Source of the DNA: Terriglobia bacterium
GTDB taxonomy: Bacteria > Acidobacteriota > Terriglobia > Acidiferrales > UBA7541
Length of the DNA stretch: 64,000 nucleotides
Direction: 5' to 3'
NCBI GenBank assembly: GCA_020073705.1
Contig: JAIQES010000015.1
Span: 1 to 64,000, forward strand
In this document: positions 35,468 through 44,070 of the stretch, piece by piece
Position numbering within the stretch: the first letter of the stretch is position 1
Layout of the letters: each line of letters opens with the position of its first letter
Program-made: the position numbers and the translations under genes
Notes under the pieces: generated by a model
The model's input: only the letters and a program-made list of their open reading frames with translations
Told to the model about the DNA's origin: nothing
Database searches by the model: none

Positions 35468-36841
35468 ATGATTGAAGACAGCGCTTCGCCGCACACTTCG
35501 TCACGAAGGGCGGCCCGATTAGCGGTCGAGGTCAACACTCGAAGTCAACGCCCCTGTCCAATGCTCAAGAATCCAAATCTGATCATCGCGCATGCCGAAT
35601 GCAGACAGCCTGCTTCGGAGATCACGCCACCGCTCCTACCGCTGGGGAAGAAGCCCTCAAAGGTGCTGTTGCTCGACGGGTACTCCACTCGGACCCTGGC
35701 GTGCGTCCAGTCATGGGGAAAGAAAGGCCTCGCATTTGCTGTGGGCGGCGAGACGCGATGGGATATGAGCTTATTCTCTCGCTACACAAAGGAAAAGTTC
35801 GTATACACTAGCCCGGAGCGGGATATTCGGAAGTTCATTCAAGACGTTAACCGCTACTGCCACGAGTTTGCGGCCGATTGCGTTTTTCCGACTTCAGAGG
35901 CTGCGATCCTTGCATGTGATAAGCACCGGAATGAATTGTCATTCCCACCCATTATTCCTGGGGAACGCGACATCCAAATGACGTTTAGCAAAGCAAATAC
36001 ACTGAATGTCGCACAATCCCTTGGTATTGCTGTGCCGAAGACCATACATATTACCGATAACCAATGGCGGGCCATTGACGCGAGCGCTCTAAAATTCCCC
36101 GTCGTAATCAAGTCCGAGAGCAGCCAGGTGATGTTCTCGGCCAAAACGAAAACGAGCGAGAGGACAGCCTACGTTTTTTGCAGGCGTGAGCTAGAAAGAG
36201 AATGCGGGTCACGTTTAGCAAACGGCCAATCCGTTTTGCTGCAGGAATTCATTGATGGATATGGTGTTGGCATCTCCGGATTGTTCGCCGGAGGCCGGCC
36301 TATTGTGCTTATTGGGCATCGCAGAATCCGAGAAAGCAATCCATTGGGTGGGCCGAGCGCTGTCGCCGAAACCATTGAAATCGATCCGAGGCTTATGGAG
36401 TCAACCACCGCACTCTTCGAGACGATTGGGTTTAGCGGACCCGCAATGGCCGAATACAAAATCGATCGCCGGACTGGTCAACCATACCTTATGGAGATTA
36501 ACGGCAGATTTTGGGGCACGTTGTTGCTGGCTCCGGCAGCAGGACTTGATCTACCGTACTTGTACTGGAAAATGTTGAACGGGATGGAGATTCAGCCCGA
36601 AGAAAGACGTTACAAAGTCGGGATTAGAGGTCGCTACGTTGTTGGCGACACAAAGTGTCTATTCCTTTGCTTGAAGGGTAATACAAAACGTTGGCCCGGC
36701 GAATTTCCAAAGCGCTGGTTAGCGGTCAAGTCGTACATGGGCTCCTTCTTCGATAAGCAAACCAAGGATCTGCTACTTACCCAAGACGACCCGATGCCAT
36801 TTTTCGCCAGGCTTGTGCAGGATTTTGCCTCGAGGCATTAA
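35468..36841 (+). CDS. ATP-grasp family ligase-like protein
   Basis: This roughly 457-residue protein has an ATP-grasp core. After an unusual N-terminal extension of about 65 residues comes a pre-ATP-grasp Rossmann-like part (KVLLLDGYSTRTLACVQSWGKKGL, CVFPTSEAAILAC). The ATP-grasp domain has AVPKTIHI, FPVVIKSESS, VLLQEFIDGYGVGISGLF and AEYKIDRRTGQPYLMEINGRFWG (Mg/ATP-binding ExN). Such enzymes join a carboxylate to an amine, so this one may attach an amino acid to a uronic acid in the polysaccharide. The start is uncertain: a TTG at 35453 and an ATG at 35561 are alternatives, none with a clear ribosome site. Its stop overlaps the next gene as TAATG. Confidence 0.82.
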   Translation: MIEDSASPHTSSRRAARLAVEVNTRSQRPCPMLKNPNLIIAHAECRQPASEITPPLLPLGKKPSKVLLLDGYSTRTLACVQSWGKKGLAFAVGGETRWDMSLFSRYTKEKFVYTSPERDIRKFIQDVNRYCHEFAADCVFPTSEAAILACDKHRNELSFPPIIPGERDIQMTFSKANTLNVAQSLGIAVPKTIHITDNQWRAIDASALKFPVVIKSESSQVMFSAKTKTSERTAYVFCRRELERECGSRLANGQSVLLQEFIDGYGVGISGLFAGGRPIVLIGHRRIRESNPLGGPSAVAETIEIDPRLMESTTALFETIGFSGPAMAEYKIDRRTGQPYLMEINGRFWGTLLLAPAAGLDLPYLYWKMLNGMEIQPEERRYKVGIRGRYVVGDTKCLFLCLKGNTKRWPGEFPKRWLAVKSYMGSFFDKQTKDLLLTQDDPMPFFARLVQDFASRH

Positions 36842-37677
36842 TGATGCCTGATTTTATTCAGGGCACATTCCACTTTCACTCAACGTACTCCCATGACGGC
36901 AGGAGTACCCTGTCCGAGATCGCAACGGTTCTTAGCGGAAAGGGCTTTTCGTTTTGCATCATGACTGAGCACTTTGAGGACTTTGACGAACCCAAATTCA
37001 ATCGGTATATCCAGGAAATTAACGCGCTCAGCAAGACCAACGGCTTCCTCCTTATCCCCGGTATGGAGGTGGACCTCTCAGGGTTGCACACTATTGTTTT
37101 TCCCGTACGAGACTACGCAGAGCTCGTGCAGTTAGCATCGGAAGACAGGCAGAACCAGCCTGCTATGTTTAAAGTGTTGGCCCATCCTTCGAAGTATGCG
37201 TTTGAAAGAGTTGCCGGACACTTAGAGAAGTACAAAATCGACGGTATCGAGTTATGGAATCAACAAGCGGATGGCAGCTATGTCCCACCCTTCCGATTTC
37301 TTGAATCGTTGAAGACTCAGCCGGAACGCGCCCAGTACCGATACTTCTTTGGCTGTGATATTCATAATGTAAGTTTGACGGTGAGAAATGTCATTTCTCT
37401 TAAGACGCCGCGACCCCAGACGGCGCAAGCAATCATCAATGCACTAATCAGCGGAGATTTCATATCGCGAAATAATCCTACCGGGATTGAATATCGCAAC
37501 GGCTCTAACGGAAGCTACTTTGACACCTGGCTGCAGACGCTTCTCAACAAACCCTATCATCAAGGTAAGCTCCTGCTTTATGTGCGCCGCTGCCTGAGAT
37601 CCTGCTACAAGATACTTCCGAAACGTGTGCAACATTCGTTGAATGATATTAAGAACTTTGTCAGAAATCAGATATGA
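36841..37677 (+). CDS. PHP-domain metal-dependent phosphoesterase
   Basis: This 278-residue protein has the PHP metal ligands: TFHFHSTYSHDG (HxHxxxSHDG, residues 9-20), MTEHFEDF, IPGMEVDLSG, LAHPSKYAF and a later FFGCDIHNVS. PHP enzymes hydrolyse phosphoesters, and in polysaccharide loci some act as phosphotyrosine phosphatases of the CpsB/YwqE type. No BY-kinase is seen in the window, so a role on a sugar or lipid phosphate is equally possible. The C-terminal 60 residues are basic. It starts within the stop of the ATP-grasp gene (TAATG). Confidence 0.82.
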   Translation: MMPDFIQGTFHFHSTYSHDGRSTLSEIATVLSGKGFSFCIMTEHFEDFDEPKFNRYIQEINALSKTNGFLLIPGMEVDLSGLHTIVFPVRDYAELVQLASEDRQNQPAMFKVLAHPSKYAFERVAGHLEKYKIDGIELWNQQADGSYVPPFRFLESLKTQPERAQYRYFFGCDIHNVSLTVRNVISLKTPRPQTAQAIINALISGDFISRNNPTGIEYRNGSNGSYFDTWLQTLLNKPYHQGKLLLYVRRCLRSCYKILPKRVQHSLNDIKNFVRNQI

Positions 37678-37713
37678 GATGTACGTCAGAGCTAAACTCC
37701 AGGAGGGGTTTGC

Positions 37714-38736
37714 GTGATCGATTTTGTTTTCACACTGGATTATGAGATCTATGGAAATGGCGCAGGTACGCTAAAGGAACTGGTTTACGAGCCTGGCGAG
37801 CAACTCAAGGAAATATTCCGAAAATGGGACGCACGTTTCGTCGCTTTCGTTGAGGTCGCCGAGTTTGAAAGGATAGAGGCGTGCGGTGCGGACCCTTCGA
37901 TGGACCTTGTCAAGAGGCAGATACAAAGTTTTCATGAGGATGGTTTTGAAATCGCATTGCACTTGCATCCACAATGGTGCAATGCTCGATATGAGAAGGG
38001 GCGCTGGTGGCCCGACTATAGCGAATACAATCTCTGCACGTTGCCTCGAACGAGGATAACCGAAATTGTCGAGCGGTCACTCGATTATTTAAGATACGTT
38101 GTAGGTCAATCCGATTTTACACCACTGTCCTTTCGTGCAGGCAACTGGTTGTTTCAGCCGACTAAGACTGCAGCGAGTATCATGGCCGAAAAGGGTATCA
38201 AGGTAGACTCTTCGGTGTTCAAAGGTGGGCTGCAGCACAATCACGGTTTGGACTACAGGCCGGCGTTGAAAAATGACTATTACTGGCCATTCCGAGATGA
38301 TGTCAACGAACCAGATGCAACGGGTCCATGGATAGAAGTGCCCATCTATACGGAGATGGTTCCCCCTTGGAGAATGTCAACTAGGAAGCGCCTAAGCTTT
38401 GGCAACAAGTTCAGTATTGCCGGCGGAAATGCTCAGCGAAGGTTGAATCGCATCCGCGACTTTCTTCGGTTTCAATATCCGCTCAAACTTGATTTCTGTC
38501 GGATGACACTGGACGAGTTAACAGCGATGATGGGCAGGCTCATTCGGGAAGATCGGGAGAGGCCGGATGTATACAGACCTCTCGTCGCTATTGGGCACAC
38601 AAAAGACTTAATCGACCCGGGAACGGTCGATGCATTCCTTGGCTTCTTGCGCACAAACGCAATCCCAGTGTCCACTTTCGAGACTATCTATCCTAAACTT
38701 CTTCCGGTGAAGGATCGAACGGCATCAGTGCGGTAG
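37714..38736 (+). CDS. Polysaccharide deacetylase-like (NodB-fold) protein
   Basis: This 340-residue protein opens with DFVFTLDYEIYGNG (metal-binding LDYE in place of TFDD) and shows FVEVAEFERIEACG, GFEIALHLHPQW (HxHP, metal His), SFRAGNWLFQPTKTAASIMAEKGIKVDSSVFKGG and VAIGHTKDLID. It matches the CE4-like family often found in polysaccharide loci. No signal peptide is present. The GTG start has a strong GGAGG 8 bases upstream. It is the third member of a deacetylase, ATP-grasp, PHP group (29867-38736), which suggests a tailored amino sugar or amide. Confidence 0.82.
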   Translation: MIDFVFTLDYEIYGNGAGTLKELVYEPGEQLKEIFRKWDARFVAFVEVAEFERIEACGADPSMDLVKRQIQSFHEDGFEIALHLHPQWCNARYEKGRWWPDYSEYNLCTLPRTRITEIVERSLDYLRYVVGQSDFTPLSFRAGNWLFQPTKTAASIMAEKGIKVDSSVFKGGLQHNHGLDYRPALKNDYYWPFRDDVNEPDATGPWIEVPIYTEMVPPWRMSTRKRLSFGNKFSIAGGNAQRRLNRIRDFLRFQYPLKLDFCRMTLDELTAMMGRLIREDRERPDVYRPLVAIGHTKDLIDPGTVDAFLGFLRTNAIPVSTFETIYPKLLPVKDRTASVR

Positions 38737-38870
38737 CGCGAATTTCGTAGGCGACGTCATCATTTCCGATGCACGATGAAAGCAAGTCTCTGAGATTGGG
38801 TGAGGCGACGCCTAGAGAGTTTTCTTCATCGTTCTCATTTTATACGGGCACTGAATAACATGGAGTGCTA

Positions 38871-40187
38871 GTGAAAATCAGCGTTTTTGGCATGGGCTAT
38901 GTGGGTTGCGTGAGTGCGGCGTGTCTTGCCGAATTGGGGCATCATATTGTGGCGGTGGAGCCCGACCCCACAAAGGTGGGGATGATCAACCAAGGCAAGA
39001 GCCCCATCATCGAGACTCGGATAGATGAACTCATTGCAGCGGTTGTTGCAAGGGGGCAACTGCGGGCGTGTTCGGACTGGTCTACCGCGGTCCAGGATAC
39101 CGAGCTGGCTATCGTGTGCGTCGGCACACCGAGCCAGGCCAATGGGAATATCGATCTGGGCTCCATTTTGCGCGTCTGCGAACAGATCGGCCAGGCGCTC
39201 GTTTCCAAACAGGAGTACTTCACCGTAGTGATCCGAAGCACCGTCATTCCAGGCACGGTGCAGGACACTGTCATACCTACGTTGGAAAGCCGTTCTGGAA
39301 AAAAGGTCGGGGTTGATTTTGGCGTCTGCATGAACCCGGAGTTCCTTCGTGAAGGCACGTCTGTTTCTGACTTCTATAATCCTCCGAAGACCATCATCGG
39401 TGAATTTGACAAGAAATCTGGGGATAAAGTGGCCGAACTCTACAAGGATTTGCCCGGGCCGCTGGTTCGAACACAATTGAGGGTGGCGGAAATGGTCAAA
39501 TACGCCGATAACTCGTTTCACGCTCTCAAGATTTGTTTTGCCAACGAGATAGGTAATATTGCACAGGCCATGGGTATCGACAGCCACAAGCTCATGGAGA
39601 TCTTCTGCCTGGATACAAAGCTAAATCTGTCGCCTTACTACTTGAAGCCCGGATTTGCTTTCGGGGGATCTTGTCTGCCGAAGGATTTACGGTCCATTTC
39701 ATATCATGCTAAGGCCAGGGACATCGCTGCGCCCGTTCTGAGCTCTATTCTTGAAAGCAATGAATATCAGATTAGAAAAGTCGTTAACAAATTGATGTCC
39801 TACAAACGGCGCTCTTTGGGGTTCCTGGGACTGAGTTTCAAGGAAGGTACGGACGATCTGCGCGAAAGTCCAATCGTCGAGGTCATTGAAACGATGATTG
39901 GCAAGGGCTACAAAGTCCGGATCCATGACCATAATGTGTCTCTGGCGAAACTCATAGGGGCGAACAAACAATACATAGAAAGAGAGATACCACATATCTC
40001 TGAACTGCTCTGTTCCTCTCCAGAAGAGCTTGTTTCACAAAGTGACGTCCTGGTGATCGCGAGCAAGAATGAGGCTTATTCCAAGCTGTTGCAGAACATA
40101 AACGGGAATAAGAGCATCATTGACCTAGTGAGGCTCTTTACGCCCGAGCATCATCCAAAGACGGAATACTATGGGATCTGCTGGTGA
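38871..40187 (+). CDS. Nucleotide-sugar 6-dehydrogenase, AlgD/GDP-mannose dehydrogenase-like
   Basis: This 438-residue enzyme has KISVFGMGYVGCVSAACLAELGH (Rossmann), NPEFLREGTSVSDF, VKYADNSFHALKICFANEIG and PGFAFGGSCLPKDLRS, which holds the catalytic Cys. It oxidises a sugar nucleotide C6 alcohol to the acid in two NAD-dependent steps. The GGSCLPKD form is typical of GDP-mannose (AlgD) and UDP-glucose enzymes; WbpA-type UDP-GlcNAc dehydrogenases usually read GGHCIP. So it is probably not the source of UDP-GlcNAcA for the WbpB/D/E sets. The GTG at 38871 with GGAG upstream is preferred over a GTG 6 bases earlier. Confidence 0.92.
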   Translation: MKISVFGMGYVGCVSAACLAELGHHIVAVEPDPTKVGMINQGKSPIIETRIDELIAAVVARGQLRACSDWSTAVQDTELAIVCVGTPSQANGNIDLGSILRVCEQIGQALVSKQEYFTVVIRSTVIPGTVQDTVIPTLESRSGKKVGVDFGVCMNPEFLREGTSVSDFYNPPKTIIGEFDKKSGDKVAELYKDLPGPLVRTQLRVAEMVKYADNSFHALKICFANEIGNIAQAMGIDSHKLMEIFCLDTKLNLSPYYLKPGFAFGGSCLPKDLRSISYHAKARDIAAPVLSSILESNEYQIRKVVNKLMSYKRRSLGFLGLSFKEGTDDLRESPIVEVIETMIGKGYKVRIHDHNVSLAKLIGANKQYIEREIPHISELLCSSPEELVSQSDVLVIASKNEAYSKLLQNINGNKSIIDLVRLFTPEHHPKTEYYGICW

Positions 40188-40278
40188 TCTTGGTGCTGGC
40201 AGCCACCCACATCGCCCGCCCGATTAAGCACCGAGATGACTCGGTTAGGTGTGGGCGAGAATCCTTTCCTGGAACGCG

Positions 40279-41184
40279 ATGACCGAAGAGCAACCACATA
40301 TTTCTGTCTGCATCTGCACCTATAAGCGGCCAGACTTTCTCAAGCGCTTGTTGGGTGAACTCGGCGGCCAGAATACGAACGGCCTATTCACGTATTCGAT
40401 CGTGGTTGCCGAGAACGATCATTTACGATCTGCCGAACGCGCAGTGACAGATTTCGCGGTTGCGTCCTCCGTTCCTATCAAGTACTGCGTTGAGCCTCGG
40501 CAGAATATCGCGCAGGCGCGGAACAAGGCGATCATGAACGCCAAAGGGGACTTCGTCGCTTTCATCGATGACGATGAGTTTCCCACTAAACAGTGGTTGC
40601 TGACCCTGTTTAAGACGCTAAAGGAGTACAAGGTTGATGGTGTGCTTGGACCTGTAAAACCGTACTTTGACGCCGAAGCGCCACAGTGGGTCATCCAGGG
40701 CGGATTCTACGATCGGCCTATGCACCGGACCGGATTACTCCTCGACTGGAGCAAATGCCGAACTGGCAACGTACTACTAAAAAGCCAACTCTTCGCGGAA
40801 GACGCTCAGCCGTTCAGGCCTGAGTTTCTGTCGGGAGAGGATCAGGACTTCTTCAAGAGAATGATAGAAAAGGGGTGCGCGTTTATCTGGTGCAACGAGG
40901 CCGTCGTGTACGAAGTCGTTCCGCCGGTACGTTGGAAACGCAGTTTTCTGGTGAGACGGGCTTTGATGAAGGGAGTATTCTCGCTGCACAATCACGGTTC
41001 CTCCCCGCTGCGAATCCTGGAATCACTCATGGCCGTGCCAGCGTACGCGGCCGCACTGCTGGTTGTGCTTCTCTTAGGACAGGCTCGTTTTATGAGTTAC
41101 GTATACAAGTTCTGTTATCACGTAGGCAGGCTCCTTGCACTCGTGGGCGTCAACCCGATCAGACAGCCATACGTCACTGATTAG
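40279..41184 (+). CDS. GT2-family glycosyltransferase with C-terminal membrane segment
   Basis: This 301-residue GT-A glycosyltransferase has ISVCICTYKRPDFLKRLL, IVVAENDHLRSAE, ARNKAIMNAKGDFVAFIDDDEFP (DDD metal motif), VDGVLGPVKPYF and FLSGEDQDFFKRMIEKGCAFIWC (acceptor-side ED-x-D). A C-terminal hydrophobic stretch (PAYAAALLVVLLLGQARF) anchors it to the inner membrane. The start MTEEQPHISV is used; an upstream in-frame extension has no support. It lies about 90 bases after the dehydrogenase gene. Confidence 0.9.
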   Translation: MTEEQPHISVCICTYKRPDFLKRLLGELGGQNTNGLFTYSIVVAENDHLRSAERAVTDFAVASSVPIKYCVEPRQNIAQARNKAIMNAKGDFVAFIDDDEFPTKQWLLTLFKTLKEYKVDGVLGPVKPYFDAEAPQWVIQGGFYDRPMHRTGLLLDWSKCRTGNVLLKSQLFAEDAQPFRPEFLSGEDQDFFKRMIEKGCAFIWCNEAVVYEVVPPVRWKRSFLVRRALMKGVFSLHNHGSSPLRILESLMAVPAYAAALLVVLLLGQARFMSYVYKFCYHVGRLLALVGVNPIRQPYVTD

Positions 41185-41232
41185 CATGGACGTAAGGGCC
41201 ACACCTACGACCGAGATACGGAGCGCACAACG

Positions 41233-42189
41233 ATGAACAAAGATTACGTCGACATCCAAGTAAAAGGGAAGCCCGTTAGGGTCCCGGCAGCATTTATTAA
41301 TGGCAGTACAGTAATCGCCGCTGGAAGATGGTTGAAGATCGCTAACGTTATGGATGAGCAACTGCTCGATGGCGAAACTGTCCCAGATCCGGAGTCGTTT
41401 ATAGCTGGATTGAGAGACTCCGATCTGAGGGCCGACATTTTTACCTTTGCACAAAAACTGCCAGATATTACCCCAAAGCACAGATATCATTTGGAGTGGG
41501 ACAATGCTGCAGCAATTCCAATAACCAGATTCTCAGATTGGTGGGAAAGGCGTGCAAAGCCCGACGTTAGAGCAGCTGTTAAGCGGGCAAAGAAACTCGG
41601 CGTCGTCGTCAAGTTGTCAGAATTCAATGATGCTTTCGTCGAAGGCATATGCCGCATCTACAATGAAAGCGCAGTGCGACAAGGGAAACCATTTCACCAC
41701 TATCGGAAGGACTTCGAAACTGTAAAGCGAGAGAACTCAACATATCTCGAGAGGAGTGCCTTTCTAGGGGCGTATTACAACGAGGAATTAATCGGTTTCA
41801 TCAGATTTGTATACGTGGGGAATACAGCGACCACGGTTCAAGTTATCGGTCAAAGAGCGCATTTTGACAAGAAGCCAATGAATGCACTGATAGCAAAGGC
41901 AGTTGAGGTTTGCGAACAGAAACGGTTGTCTCACCTTGTGTACGGAAGTTATATTTACAAGGGCCGGAATAGTTCACTCACCGAATTTAAGCGGCGAAAC
42001 GGCTTCGAACAAGTTCTGCTTCCGAGGTATTACATCCCGCTGACACTAAAAGGAAAGATAGCGCTAAAGTTAAATCTTCATCGTCCGCTGGCAGATCATG
42101 TCCCTCAACCGCTGGTCGTCCAGCTCAAAAGAATCCAGCGACTCTGGAGCAACTTTAAACTGGAGTCCGAGACGGAAGCTTCCTCGTAG
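41233..42189 (+). CDS. GNAT/FemAB-like acyltransferase-type protein
   Basis: This 318-residue protein resembles peptidyl- or acyltransferases of the FemAB/GNAT fold found in exopolysaccharide loci. Key segments are WWERRAKPDVRAAVKRAKKLGVVVKL, ICRIYNESAVRQGKPFHHYRKDFETVKRE, AFLGAYYNEELIGFIRFVYV (GNAT beta strands) and LIAKAVEVCEQKRLSHLVYGSYIYKGRN. It could add an acyl or aminoacyl group to an amino sugar. No membrane segment is visible. Start at the ATG after ACAACG lacks a clear ribosome site. Its stop lies 6 bases before the asparagine-synthase-like gene. Confidence 0.72.
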   Translation: MNKDYVDIQVKGKPVRVPAAFINGSTVIAAGRWLKIANVMDEQLLDGETVPDPESFIAGLRDSDLRADIFTFAQKLPDITPKHRYHLEWDNAAAIPITRFSDWWERRAKPDVRAAVKRAKKLGVVVKLSEFNDAFVEGICRIYNESAVRQGKPFHHYRKDFETVKRENSTYLERSAFLGAYYNEELIGFIRFVYVGNTATTVQVIGQRAHFDKKPMNALIAKAVEVCEQKRLSHLVYGSYIYKGRNSSLTEFKRRNGFEQVLLPRYYIPLTLKGKIALKLNLHRPLADHVPQPLVVQLKRIQRLWSNFKLESETEASS

Positions 42190-42195
42190 GAACCG

Positions 42196-44070
42196 ATGCC
42201 GGGAATCGTTGGTCTTATCACAAAGATGCCGCGTGAATGGGCTGAGCCGCAGCTGCTGCGGATGGTTGAGGCCCTTCGCCATGAGTCCGTCTACGAGACA
42301 GGAACGTGGATTGATGAGTCCCTTGGAGTATACGTAGGGTGGGCCGTACGGAAGAACTCCTTCTCCGATGGAATGCCACTCTACAACGAACGGAAAGATG
42401 TTGTTCTGGTCTTCTCCGGCGAAGAGTTTCCCGAACCAGGGACCACTCGCCGCCTCAAAGAGCGAGGGCATTCGCTCAATGTGGAAGGACCCTCATATCT
42501 CGTACACCTCTATGAGGAGAATCCTGTTTTTCCGGCGTACCTGAACGGAATGTTCCACGGCCTACTCACGGACCGGACCCGTGGCACGACAACGTTGTTC
42601 AACGACCGGTACGGGATGCACCGGCTCTACTATCACGAATCGACGGATGCCTTCTATTTCGCCGCGGAAGCCAAGGCCATTCTCAGGGTCCGGCCCGAAC
42701 TTCGGACGACAGACCCGCGGGGCTTGGGCGAGTTCATCGCTTGCGGCTGTGTATTGGATAATCGGACCATTTTCCAGGGAATCCACGTCCTGCCGACCGC
42801 TTCGGCCTGGACTTTTCGCAACTCCTCGATCGAACGAAAAGACAATTATTTCCAGCCGCGGGAATGGGAGGAACAAGACCCACTGGAGCCGGAGCAGTAT
42901 TACCAGGAACTCCGGGATGTTTTCTCGCGAAACCTCCCACGGTATTTCAGTGGTAGTGAGCGAATCGCGATGTCCCTAACCGGCGGCTTGGACACCCGGA
43001 TGATCATGGCGTGGAGAAAACCGGCTCCGGGATCCTTACCCTGTTACTCCTTCGGAGGAACGTTCCGCGATTGTCATGATGTCCGGCTAGCGCGGCAAGT
43101 GGCGAATGTGTGCCAGCAGTCCCACAGCGTGATCCGTGTCGGAGACGAGTTCCTCTCTCGCTTCCCCCGTTACGCGGAGCGTACGGTATATCTCACCGAC
43201 GGATGCACCGACGTGAGTCATTCGGCTGATCTCTATGTGAATGAGCGGGCGGCGGAGATCGCTCCCGTACGGATGACGGGAAACTACGGCGGTGAGGTAC
43301 TCCGGCGGGTGCGGGCGTTCAAGCCGGTGGAGCCCACCCCAGCGCTTTTCTGTCCGGAGCTTCTCTCTCACGTCGGTGCGGCCAAAGAGACATATGCTCA
43401 ACTTATTAAAGTGCACCCGCTTTCCTTTGCCGTGTTCCGGCAGGCCCCCTGGCACCACTACGGCCTTCTCGCGCTGGAGCAGACCCAGCTCTCTCTGCGG
43501 TCTCCCTATTTGGACAACGGCTTCGTCCGGACGGTTTTCCGCGCCCCGGTGTCGGCGCTTGCGAACAATGACATTAGCCTGCGGTTGATCGCCGATGGGG
43601 ACGCGGCTCTCCGGCGGATCCGGACAGACCGCGGCTTTGGCGGAGACAAGGGACGGGTTTCCGCCGCAGCTTCGAGGGGCCTACTTGAGTTCACGTTCAA
43701 AGCGGAGTATGCCTACGACTACGGTATGCCCCAGTGGGTGGCTCGGATCGATCATCTGTTCTCGCCACTCCACCTCGAACGGTTCTTCCTCGGCAGGCAC
43801 AAGTTCTACCATTTCCGCGTCTGGTACCGGGATGCCCTGTCCAGGTACGTTCAGGAGATGCTGCTCGACCCGCGGACGCTTTCCCGGCCTTACCTCCAAC
43901 GGAATACGCTTGAAGCCATGGTCCGGGGCCATCTGAAAGGTGACAGGAACTACACCACCGCAATCCACAAGGTACTGACTCTCGAGCTGCTGCATCGCCT
44001 TTTCCTCGACTCGACTCCCGAGATGACTCAGCTTCAACCTGCCTCCAATGTCTTTGCGGGGGGTAGGTGA
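42196..44070 (+). CDS. Asparagine synthase-like protein lacking the catalytic Cys
   Basis: This 624-residue protein has the AsnB layout: an N-terminal glutaminase-like domain (MPGIVGLITK, LFNDRYGMHRLYYHES, FAAEAKAIL) and a C-terminal synthetase domain with the pyrophosphate loop SLTGGLDTRM (normally SGGLDS) and LSLRSPYLDNGFVRTVF. Residue 2 is Pro where active glutaminases have the nucleophile Cys (MCGI). It therefore cannot hydrolyse glutamine in the normal way and may use free ammonia or another amine to amidate a carboxylate, for example a uronic acid. Codon use here is more GC-rich than in the preceding gene. It abuts the polymerase gene (stop followed directly by ATG). Confidence 0.88.
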   Translation: MPGIVGLITKMPREWAEPQLLRMVEALRHESVYETGTWIDESLGVYVGWAVRKNSFSDGMPLYNERKDVVLVFSGEEFPEPGTTRRLKERGHSLNVEGPSYLVHLYEENPVFPAYLNGMFHGLLTDRTRGTTTLFNDRYGMHRLYYHESTDAFYFAAEAKAILRVRPELRTTDPRGLGEFIACGCVLDNRTIFQGIHVLPTASAWTFRNSSIERKDNYFQPREWEEQDPLEPEQYYQELRDVFSRNLPRYFSGSERIAMSLTGGLDTRMIMAWRKPAPGSLPCYSFGGTFRDCHDVRLARQVANVCQQSHSVIRVGDEFLSRFPRYAERTVYLTDGCTDVSHSADLYVNERAAEIAPVRMTGNYGGEVLRRVRAFKPVEPTPALFCPELLSHVGAAKETYAQLIKVHPLSFAVFRQAPWHHYGLLALEQTQLSLRSPYLDNGFVRTVFRAPVSALANNDISLRLIADGDAALRRIRTDRGFGGDKGRVSAAASRGLLEFTFKAEYAYDYGMPQWVARIDHLFSPLHLERFFLGRHKFYHFRVWYRDALSRYVQEMLLDPRTLSRPYLQRNTLEAMVRGHLKGDRNYTTAIHKVLTLELLHRLFLDSTPEMTQLQPASNVFAGGR

